Shown here one piece after another: positions 1-6,441 of a DNA stretch of 22,154 nt. Source of the DNA: CAWDMC01 sp963803295. GTDB taxonomy: Bacteria; Acidobacteriota; Terriglobia; UBA7540. A model generated the notes under the pieces. That model worked only from the letters and a program-made list of their open reading frames with translations. It was not told where the DNA came from and made no database searches. Both the position numbers and the translations under genes were made by a program. The DNA is taken from assembly GCA_963803295.1 (NCBI GenBank), contig CAWDMC010000015.1, positions 1-22,154 of the forward strand, in the 5' to 3' direction. How positions within the stretch are numbered: position 1 is the stretch's first letter; every line of letters starts with the position of its first letter.

Positions 1-1391
1 ACTAGGTTAAGTGTCAAGAGCTGTTAAGTTTGGGAAATTGCATGTGGCACCAAGGGCAAAAGCCGCCCAACCTAATCAGAATCCGTTGCAGTCTCTTCCG
101 CACTTGCGGCAAGGTCACACCAGAAGTTTTTTTTAAGGCGTGCTTGCTCCAAGCGAAGAAAGGCATAAGCCAAGGTGACCAAAGTCACGTGATGATGCCA
201 GCCCAACCAGTGCCGGCCTTCAAAGTGATCCAGCCCGAGTTCATCTTTCAACTCGCGGTAGTCCATCTCGATACGCCAGCGGGCATGAGCCATTTTCACC
301 AGACGGCAGAGCGCGGGCGGGCCCGGACCCAACTGCGCCAGCCAGTACTTGGTCGGTTCCGCTTCTCCTTCGGGCCATTCCATCAGCAGCCATTCGGCCA
401 CCCGCTCGGGGTGTTCCTGCGAACGCCAAAGATGGGCGGCCCAGACTTTCAGCTTGGCGAAACGCGAGCGCTGGCGACCGCGAGTACCCGCACGCCAGGT
501 CACTTTCTTCCAGGCCGTCTCGGACAACTGGCGGGCGACGGTAGCAAGGTCTGGCGGCACCGGTGTTGCTTCCAAGGGTGGATAGCGCCGGGGCCGGCCC
601 GTGGGGGCGGAAGGCGGCACCGGGATGTCGTTGGGATCTTCGGTCCAAACCACTGTGCTCTTCTCGACGGCCATCACGTAAGACAATTGGCGTTGACGCA
701 ACTGCGCGCGGAAGTCAAAGCTGTTGCCGTAAGCCGAGTCCGCCACCACCGGCAGGGATGGCACTTCCCAACTCAACATCTGATCGATCAGCTCCAAAGC
801 CAGTTCGGCCTGACTGCGATAGGTCAGCTTTTCCGGCAACTTCACCTCGCGCGCTCGCTCCTCATCCTCCATCCAGGCCCACGGCAAATACAACCGCCAC
901 CCCAGCGGGCAGCTGGCTTCTGCACTCGACCAATGCAGGGTCACGGCCACCTGACAGTTGGCTACCTTACCCAGGGCTCCGCAATACTGCCGTGCTACCC
1001 CCACCGAGTGCTGGCCTGCCTTGGGAAACGAGGTTTCATCCACAATCCAGACTTCCGGGGCGCTGAGCAGGTCCACCACCTTGCGCGCCAACTCCTGCTG
1101 CACCGCCTCTACGGCCCAGGGGCTTTGCCCCACAAATTGCCGCAAGGCCTGGACGTCAGCGCCTGGAATGCGGTCCGCCATAGGCTCGATCGATTTGCGC
1201 TCACCGTCGAGCAGCAGGCCTTGAACATAGACTCGCGCCCAATGACGTCGCTCTTTCCGACCCAAAGGGGCAAGCACATCTTTGAGAAAAGCGGTCAGTT
1301 GCTGATCGAGAGCCTTCAACTCCCGTGGCGTCATGGCCGAAGCTTAGCGCCGGAGAGAGCATGATGTCAAGGATAACTTAACCTAGTATTA
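1..1391 (-). mobile_element. IS701-family insertion sequence, copy 1 (left 4 bp outside window)
   Basis: This copy matches the element at 13954-15348 in inverted orientation and differs at one visible base (881 here, 14464 there). Comparing the two gives a full length of about 1,395 bp with terminal inverted repeats TAATACTAGGTTAAGT at both ends. The window opens inside the left repeat, so about 4 bases are missing. The right end is at 1391, followed by CTAT. The only gene is the transposase on the minus strand. IS701 elements are cut-and-paste DDE elements that usually duplicate a 4-bp YTAR target. The duplication of this copy cannot be tested because its left flank is not in the window. An alternative reading puts the ends at 6 and 1382, flanked by CTAG. 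Confidence 0.9.
72..1334 (-). CDS. IS701-family DDE transposase, copy 1
   Basis: A 420-residue protein of normal length for IS701/SRSO17-type transposases, which excise and reinsert their own IS. The likely catalytic acidic residues are D99 (in IVDETSFPK), D199 (in VVADSAYGN) and E361 (in DYRELKDELGLDHFEGR), the usual signature order of the family. The gene fills nearly the whole IS. A 444-codon open frame on the opposite strand (30-1364) is a shadow with no family features. This copy has Trp at residue 152, whereas the copy at 14011-15273 has Arg, the only amino-acid difference. No truncation is seen, so it could be active. Confidence 0.93.
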   Translation of the reverse strand: MTPRELKALDQQLTAFLKDVLAPLGRKERRHWARVYVQGLLLDGERKSIEPMADRIPGADVQALRQFVGQSPWAVEAVQQELARKVVDLLSAPEVWIVDETSFPKAGQHSVGVARQYCGALGKVANCQVAVTLHWSSAEASCPLGWRLYLPWAWMEDEERAREVKLPEKLTYRSQAELALELIDQMLSWEVPSLPVVADSAYGNSFDFRAQLRQRQLSYVMAVEKSTVVWTEDPNDIPVPPSAPTGRPRRYPPLEATPVPPDLATVARQLSETAWKKVTWRAGTRGRQRSRFAKLKVWAAHLWRSQEHPERVAEWLLMEWPEGEAEPTKYWLAQLGPGPPALCRLVKMAHARWRIEMDYRELKDELGLDHFEGRHWLGWHHHVTLVTLAYAFLRLEQARLKKNFWCDLAASAEETATDSD

Positions 1392-1695
1392 CTATGGGTC
1401 TATCCGACAAGTCTGCATGGTCAACGGTCTGTATGAAGAGTCACTTTTGGCCGCTACCATGACACACGAACTTGGCCACCTTCTGCTCGGACCGTCGGCT
1501 CACGCGTCACAAGGAATCATGCTCGGGCGATGGAACGGGCCCGCCTATGATCAAATTTCACACGGCAAGCTGGTTTTTTCGTATTGCCAGGCGAAAGCCA
1601 TTCGCGAGGAAGTGGAGCTGCGAGATGGCCAATCCGCTGAATGCCAGACGCGGCTTGCACAGTTGAATGGGCGATCCGGCTGTCCCTCCTTGTGA
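1392..1695 (+). pseudogene. 3' fragment of a HELGH-motif protein gene, cut by IS701 copy 1
   Basis: The frame is open from the IS border and encodes a zinc-peptidase-like segment with HELGH, followed by LLLGPSAH and a GIM...W segment. This resembles the C-terminal half of small acidobacterial proteins of unknown role carrying a THELGHLLLG motif (family recollection). HExxH would bind a catalytic zinc. The first ATG (1417) lies only about 18 codons before the HELGH, and the expected N-terminal portion is absent. The simplest explanation is that the IS removed or displaced the 5' part. About 90 residues remain, ending at 1695. No ribosome binding site is evident before 1417, so expression is doubtful. 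Confidence 0.6.
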
Positions 1696-2047
1696 GGGAT
1701 GTCGGGCCAAGGGTCGACGGGGTTCATCTGTCTCCGATACAGCTCTCGGTCAGGCTTGCCTTTTTGATAATAGGGCATTCTCAACAACATTCTGACGAAA
1801 CCATTACACAATGCTGTCCAATCTTCTCACGGGATTCCGATTGTCTATGTGAGAGGAGGTTCAACTCTCCTAGACTCGCTGAATTTGGCGTTCCACCAAG
1901 CATACGGGGCGCCTGGTCAAGGATGCAAGACCTGGCAGCGCATCCTAGAAATGGATCGTGAAGCATACGGATCCAAAACAGCCTTTCCGATACCTCAAGA
2001 GGAGCACAACAACTCGTCATTCGAGCAAGTTGTGTGCCTTAACAACT
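1696..2047. other. Gene-poor stretch, no recognisable gene
   Basis: Several short overlapping open frames exist on both strands (for example a plus-strand frame 1849-2106 and a minus-strand frame 1551-1811), but none shows a recognisable motif, convincing start or ribosome binding site. It probably holds gene remnants plus the leader of the DUF3455 gene. Confidence 0.5.
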
Positions 2048-2073
2048 CAAGCGTTTCCAACGCTTGGGATAAT
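2048..2073 (+). promoter_or_regulatory. Perfect dyad next to a putative -10 box upstream of the DUF3455 gene
   Basis: CAAGCGTT (2048-2055), a 3-nt centre TCC, and AACGCTTG (2059-2066) form a perfect 8+8 dyad. It is followed at once by GATAAT (2068-2073), a good -10 candidate 22 bases before the ATG at 2096. No good -35 box is seen at the normal distance. The dyad sits where an activator or repressor would bind, so an operator is plausible; an RNA hairpin in a longer transcript is the alternative. Confidence 0.4.
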
Positions 2074-2095
2074 ACAGAGAACTGGAGAACAACAA

Positions 2096-2746
2096 ATGAG
2101 CTATAAGCAGATACGCAAGACAGCGCGAGTTAGGAGCCTGTTCGTGGCCGCGCTCGTGCTCGGATGTACGTTCGGCACGGTCCCCTACGCGGCGGCGCAA
2201 GTCACGCCCCCAACCACTCCTGCCGATATTGCAGTACCGGTAGGAAACTCTCCTTACTTGGTCGGCCACGCCTTCGGTAGCCAGGGCTATACTTGCCTGC
2301 CAACGGTTGGTGGCACTGCCTGGAATCCCAACGCCCGCCCCGAAGCCACCCTGTTTACGGATCTCTTCGGAGCGAAGTTCCAGATCATCACGCACTTCCA
2401 GAGCATCAATGAAAAACCGAAGCCGGGCATCGACCCCCCTCTGAGTGGGAACGCGACGTGGCAGAGTTCCCTCGATACCAGCAGGGTGTGGGCGGTAAAG
2501 GTGAAGGGAATCGACGCCGGCACCGACCTCGCGAGTTGCCCGAATAGCGGCTCGATTCAATGCCTCTTGTTGCAGTCAGTCGGGAACGCGAAGGGGCCCA
2601 CGGGCGGCAACCTCCTGTTCAAGACCACCTTCATCCAACGTCTGAACACTGCCGGCGGAGCTGTTCCTACCTCCGTCTGCACCGTGGGTCAGACTCAGCT
2701 CGTGCCGTACACTGCCGACTACTACTTCTTCCGCGAGGACCACTAA
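2096..2746 (+). CDS. Secreted DUF3455-domain protein
   Basis: A 216-aa protein. The ATG at 2096 is chosen because GGAGA (2084-2088) precedes it at good spacing and a signal peptide follows directly: basic residues to about 13, a hydrophobic core at 14-29 and a likely cleavage after the AAA near residue 34. An in-frame upstream start at 1958 would bury the signal peptide and is rejected. The mature part has DUF3455 features: a P-x-x-P/VPVG start, an LVGHAFGSQGYTC segment, a central W-x-x-x-x-DTSRVWAVKV strand region, LLLQSVG, an IQRLNTAGG segment and the C-terminal VPYTADYYFF. The function of the family is not established; an exported or cell-surface protein is expected. It is intact although its neighbours are broken, and appears monocistronic. 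Confidence 0.85.
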   Translation: MSYKQIRKTARVRSLFVAALVLGCTFGTVPYAAAQVTPPTTPADIAVPVGNSPYLVGHAFGSQGYTCLPTVGGTAWNPNARPEATLFTDLFGAKFQIITHFQSINEKPKPGIDPPLSGNATWQSSLDTSRVWAVKVKGIDAGTDLASCPNSGSIQCLLLQSVGNAKGPTGGNLLFKTTFIQRLNTAGGAVPTSVCTVGQTQLVPYTADYYFFREDH

Positions 2747-3213
2747 GCGCTTCGGTTCTCTTTCGCGGAAGAATCGGGTTGTGCACGCGGAGTCGCACCA
2801 GTCCTGGTGTCTTCGCGTGCGCACCCTAATCAATACTCGGCGATGTTTTGGGACCACAAGTGCACACCTTGCCGACGCATTTTGGCTGAGCTCGAAGCCC
2901 ACACCAAATAGCCGGTTGGCTTAGCGGGTCAATTTTTTCCTCAGGCTGTCGTCCTTCTTCCTCGGTTTCCGATATCTCAAGTAGGGACCAGAGCTCTAGC
3001 GCAAGATGGACATCGCAGGTACGGGTACGACCTTGCTGGTCCGTGCAGAGAGCGGCGCCGCGTGCGAAGAGATCGTCCTTCGGCCCGCGCTATAGACGCG
3101 TTTCTGGATGGATTTGTCGGGCACTCGGGAAGTAAGCCTTGCACGATCCACCGGCTGGACCGTTGTCGCGAAACGGCGCCATTGGGAAATAGCCATGATT
3201 TGACCGGCATCCT
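2747..3213. other. Intergenic stretch, nothing recognised
   Basis: No recognisable coding region between the DUF3455 gene and the recombinase pseudogene. Minus-strand frames here only extend past the recombinase stop codon and lack family features. Confidence 0.5.
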
Positions 3214-4320
3214 CTACGACGCTTGGGCCTCCTCCGGCTCGATACCGATCCGGTCGTTGACGGCGCAGCGCAACTTCTGCTTGCACCCCAGGTAACGCTC
3301 CGTGGTCTGAATCGAGACGTGACCGAGCAAAAACTGGATTTGATCCAATTCGCCGCCGGCTAAACGGCAGAGCCTCGCACAAGTACGCCGCAGGTCATGG
3401 GGAGCGAGCTTCTCGATCCCTGCTCGTGAGGCAGCCTGCCGCACTATCTCCCACAGCACCTTCGGCGTCATCCCCGTTCCTCAGACCCGGGCGGTCCGGT
3501 GTATCGATCGAAAGAGCGCCCCTCCGTGATCCCACTCGCCTTTTTCCATTCGTCTGTTGCATCCTTCACCCATCTCGGGACCGGAACCGTACGAATGTGC
3601 CCAGCCTTACCCAGAAGGTCGGCGATGACCCAGTGCTTCTCGCGCAACTGGATGGACTCCACGCGCAACGCCAGCAACTCGCCTCGGTCGCAACCCGCAT
3701 CGGATTAGCATGGCGAGCATTGCATAGTTCCTCTTGCCCCGAAGCGATCTCCGCTCCACGGCGGCCAGCAGTCGCTTGCCCTGCTCCGCGGTCAGCCAGT
3801 TTCCTACCCGGACTCCGATCCGGCGAACTCCCTTCACTCGTCGAATCCCGGCGGCCAATTCCGAGACTGAGCAAGCCCGAGTCAGCGGCTTCGAAAGCAA
3901 CCCTCCGGACTGCCGCGAATCGTCGATTGATGGTCGTCGCAGCGTGCCGCTTCTGCTCGAGACAGATCCTGTAGCGCAGCGCGGCGGAGCCGCAACCAAA
4001 AACGTTCAGAATCAAGCTGCTCTCCAGTAGATTGTCTATGTGTAGACGGCCTGTATTTATGCGGTTCCGGAGAAAGACTGCGAACAATTCTTGCTAAACA
4101 AACAAGAATTTACGCCCTTGCAATGCAGAACCACGGTGCGGTTGAACGCGAGACGGGGTTCTGAGCAGTACCAGTCGACGAACTCGGCTACAGCGTGATC
4201 ATAGGTACGCTGACCGCTTTCAGAGCTGAGGCTGTTCAGGACGGCCGCTTTCGACTGTTCGAGATCTGGAAGGGCTACGACTTTTTTTGGCGATCGTTTC
4301 TTCTTGCGCAGTTTTGACAT
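3214..4320 (-). pseudogene. Decayed tyrosine recombinase/integrase
   Basis: Read on the minus strand, pieces in several frames join into one phage-type integrase. The N-terminal piece starts at the ATG at 4320-4318 (MSKLRKKKRS, then SGQRTYDHAVAEFVDWY and AFNRTVVL). It continues with RYRICLEQ and AAVRRVAFEAADSGLL in a second frame, GVRVGNWLTAEQGKRLL and RRSLRGKRNYAMLAMLIRCGLR in another, VESIQLREKHWVIADLLGKAG in a third, and finally the catalytic part HDLRRTC...FLLGHVSIQTTERYLG (active-site R, H and Y) ending at 3214. Damage comprises a roughly 149-bp insertion after VVL, at least three frameshifts and a TGA just before MTPKVLW where a Trp codon is expected. It cannot make a full product. The family catalyses site-specific DNA recombination. 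Confidence 0.85.
3977..4125. other. About 149-bp insertion inside the recombinase pseudogene
   Basis: The recombinase sequence breaks between VVL (codon at 4126-4128) and RYRICLEQ (starting at 3976). The intervening 149 bases do not belong to the conserved protein and shift the frame. Inside is a perfect hairpin, AATTCTTG (4086-4093) and CAAGAATT (4103-4110) around a 9-nt loop. No matching terminal repeats or target duplication were found, so it may be a small mobile-element scar or local scrambling. The border positions depend on my memory of the family's continuous sequence. Confidence 0.45.
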
Positions 4321-4708
4321 GGGCGACGGCCCCCTTGACCGTCGCCCACTAGAACGCCCCAGACTCGCCACTAGGCCGTTACTCTCGGTCCAAGCTAACG
4401 AGTGCCTGACCAATAGAGACGCTACATCATCCAGGCGGTTTTGACGGTGCTGTTGCCAGCGTGCGGCGAAACCCCTCTTTAGGCAGTTGTAGCGTGCTTG
4501 TATTGCAACGGCACTCGTCGCAGACAAACCATGGCAACCTAGCCGTATCCGCAGTGGGGCAACCCTCATCGCCCAGGGTAGAAATCAACCATATGCATCG
4601 GTGGGTTCAATTCCCACCCGGTCATGGGCGGCGCAGCGGAGAACAAATCCTGCCCTGTCCGCCGAGGTGCCGAGTGGGCAATACCTGTCAAGCAATTTAA
4701 AAATGTTA
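4321..4708. other. Intergenic stretch with a lone tRNA-like T-arm
   Basis: No recognisable gene. At 4601-4617, GTGGG-TTCAATT-CCCAC has the form of a tRNA T-arm, but no D-arm, anticodon arm or matching acceptor 5' strand could be folded upstream. It may be a tRNA 3' scrap of the kind integrases leave, or coincidence. Confidence 0.35.
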
Positions 4709-5776
4709 CTACTTTCGGGTGATTCGTCCTGCAACGCAAAATGTTACCCGTCGTCGTCGTGGTTTTTCCTTTTTTCTTATCTTGGCAGTTGTCTTGGTTC
4801 TTGTCTTTCTCTCAGCGCGCCTTGTGCGCACGCCCGTGATTTTGTTTTTCGCTGAAGGTGTTTCGGGCTTCTGAGAAACCAGCGAGGCCTCAGGCTTCTC
4901 CGGGACTGCGCTGGTGCTCAGTTGAAAGATCCGCTCCCGCTTGCTTTGCATGGTCTGCGAGAGTTCAAAGGGATCAAGGCTCTGTTGCAGCCGGCGAAGT
5001 TCTGCCAGCCGCTCCGGCTCCGCCGCTGACAAAGGCCACGACTCGCTGAAAAGGGGTCTGCGGCGCTTCGTAGTGTCGTCGCAGCCGCGAGCCGATCCGC
5101 TCCTTGCCGGCCAGCTTCACTGAGGGTAAGAACAGGTTCTGAAACAAGCGCAGTTCGCCCCGGTAAAGCTCGTCCATAGCCACCCGCGCCGTTTTCCGTG
5201 TCGTAACGCACGTAGCCCAGCAAGCGTCGTACATGCGTCCACTTCTTCTGCTGAATGTGGGCGTTGTCATCTTTCTTGTAGGGCCGCCCCCGGGTAAATT
5301 GAATATCGTGAGCGTGGCAGTAACCCCAGAGGTGAGCATTGATGAACTCCGAGCCGTTGTCGGAATTGATTCCACGTAAGGGGAAGGGCAAGGTCTGGCG
5401 GACCGCTTCCAGCGCTGCTTGCACCCGCTGCTGACCCTTGCCCAGCACCGCTCGGGTCTCCGTCCAGCCCGTGTCAATGTCGGTCACGTTCAGCGAGTAG
5501 CAGTAGTCGCCCGCCGCCGAATTACCCGAGTGGGAGACCAGATCAATCTCCGTAAACCCCGGCTTCTGCACCTCCCACCGATCCGTCTTCACCGGGATGT
5601 GGTGCTTCAACAGGCTCCCCGGCTTGGTGACGGCCTCATCGAGCAAGGCCGCCCAAGAGATCATCGGTTTTCTCTCAGCGCCATCGCGCGCGCCATTTGT
5701 GCTGCCCCTGCTGGCCGGAAGGAACTGCGGTCGTCGCTTCCGTTCCTGTCTGCCGGATTGTGATTTCCTCGGTCAT
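4709..5776 (-). pseudogene. Decayed integrase-core DDE transposase
   Basis: The minus strand carries an rve-type transposase core: KPGSLLKHHIPVKTDRW, then EIDLVSHSG (first D), NVTDIDTGWTETRAVLGKGQ, INSDNGSEF (second D) and RPYKKDDNAHIQQKKWTHVR. The catalytic Glu of the usual HIEQK motif is Gln here. A frameshift near 5195 moves the reading to MDELYRGELRLFQNLFLPSVK, and another near 5030 to ERLAELRRLQQSLDPFEL and a basic tail ending at 4709. The likely original start is the ATG at 5776 (MTEEITIRQTG), preceded by AAAAGGAG, but that frame stops after 33 codons, and most of the N-terminal DNA-binding region is absent before the core begins near 5650. It is inactive on three counts. The exact IS family is not assigned; ISNCY/IS481-like elements are closest by memory. 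Confidence 0.82.
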
Positions 5777-5783
5777 GATTTTT

Positions 5784-5812
5784 CTCCTTTTCTGACCCCG
5801 CTACTCGCGGGG
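5784..5812 (-). promoter_or_regulatory. Leader hairpin and Shine-Dalgarno of the decayed transposase
   Basis: On the minus strand, CCCCGC-GAGTA-GCGGGG (5796-5812, 6-bp stem) is followed directly by TCAGAAAAGGAG, which places a strong Shine-Dalgarno sequence ahead of the ATG at 5776. A diverged version lies at 13477-13501 in the opposite orientation, so this is probably a conserved leader of an IS family. The hairpin could limit read-through translation or transcription into the transposase. Confidence 0.5.
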
Positions 5813-5874
5813 TACACAGGGGCGAGTGGGCCTGCTCGCAAGTGCCAAGGGCTGCCTTTTTTGGAGGGGCCGGA

Positions 5875-5879
5875 GGAGA
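5875..5879. repeat. Target-site duplication, left copy (GGAGA)
   Basis: GGAGA directly precedes the TGTGAC end of the Tn7-like element and is repeated directly after its other end at 13366-13370. Five bases is the duplication length typical of Tn7-like and Tn5053-like transposition. Confidence 0.88.
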
Positions 5880-5996
5880 TGTGACTTGAAGCATCGTTTG
5901 GCCACTTTTGAACCATCGTTTGGCCGCTCATCGCTCGTAAGTCCTTTACGGCCGCAGCTCGTCACCGGTTTGTGGTTTTGAACCATCGTTTGGCCG
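5880..5996 (+). repeat. Left end with three putative TnsB-binding sites
   Basis: The sites are L1 5886-5904 (TTGAAGCATCGTTTGGCCA), L2 5908-5926 and L3 5978-5996 (both TTGAACCATCGTTTGGCCG). L1 and L2 start 22 bp apart, L2 and L3 70 bp apart. CGTAAGTCCTTTA (5936-5948), between L2 and L3, recurs in the same relative place at the right end. That these repeats bind the TnsB part of TnsAB is inferred from their number and position. Confidence 0.88.
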
Positions 5997-6042
5997 CAAG
6001 TGCAGATTTCAACGAGGAGGACGACGCGGGCAAGAAAATGCC

Positions 6043-6072
6043 TTGCTTCGGCGTGTGGTATGTGTGTATAGT
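6043..6072 (+). promoter_or_regulatory. Putative sigma-70-type promoter of the transposition operon
   Basis: TTGCTT (6043-6048) and TATAGT (6067-6072) are separated by 18 bases. The ATG of the first gene follows at 6084, only 11 bases after the -10 box, so the transcript would be almost leaderless; no Shine-Dalgarno fits in that gap. The promoter is about 50 bp inside the third TnsB site, so end-bound TnsAB could influence transcription (inference). Confidence 0.5.
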
Positions 6073-6083
6073 AACTTACGTAC

Positions 6084-6413
6084 ATGGCTGAGACTCCTGA
6101 TCAAGTCATCCGATGGTTCCACGCCGAGGTGCAGAAGCTTTCGCCCATTGCGGCTGGATCTCTGTGTTTACGCAAGAGCCCTTGCATCCGTAAGAACTGC
6201 CCGGCCTGCGCCAGGGGGGAAGGTCACTCCAGTTACGCCCTGTATGGGCGGCGTGGTAGCAAGCGATTCTCGATTTACGTTCCTGAGCAACTGGTTCCCG
6301 AGATTCGTGAGGCACTCGCTAATGGACGGCGCATCCAGGAACTGGTCAACGAGGCGGGCGTACGCTACACCCAGGCTTTGAAAGCCAAACGCAGGAGGGT
6401 GCCTCGCCGGTGA
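6084..6413 (+). CDS. Small Cys-rich DUF6788-like protein, first gene of the tns operon
   Basis: A 109-aa protein with a cysteine cluster at residues 28, 34, 39 and 42 (GSLCLRKSPCIRKNCPAC), then GEGHSSYALYGRRGSKRFSIYVP, a helical segment from about residue 68 (EQLVPEIREALANGRRIQEL) and a very basic C-terminus (KAKRRRVPRR). This matches DUF6788-type proteins as I remember them, small putative zinc and nucleic-acid binders often found beside transposase genes; their function is unknown. It lies 28 bp upstream of tnsAB on the same strand, which suggests a role in regulation or as a transposition accessory. The ATG at 6084 is the only start matching the conserved N-terminus; the likely promoter is immediately upstream. 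Confidence 0.75.
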   Translation: MAETPDQVIRWFHAEVQKLSPIAAGSLCLRKSPCIRKNCPACARGEGHSSYALYGRRGSKRFSIYVPEQLVPEIREALANGRRIQELVNEAGVRYTQALKAKRRRVPRR

Positions 6414-6441
6414 GGCGACAAGTTGGAGGGCAGATCGGGGA

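Noticed and set aside
30..1364. 444-codon open frame antisense to the IS701 transposase (also 13981-15315)
   Set aside because: It is a mirror of the real transposase, GC-rich third positions keep it open, and it has no recognisable domain.
1958..2095. Upstream start for the DUF3455 protein
   Set aside because: It would place 46 residues before a clear signal peptide and ignores the good ribosome binding site before 2096.
1849..2106. 85-codon plus-strand frame starting with GTG
   Set aside because: No family features, and it runs through the likely promoter and start of the DUF3455 gene.
4601..4625. tRNA gene or attachment site
   Set aside because: Only a T-arm-like hairpin is present; the rest of a tRNA cannot be folded around it.
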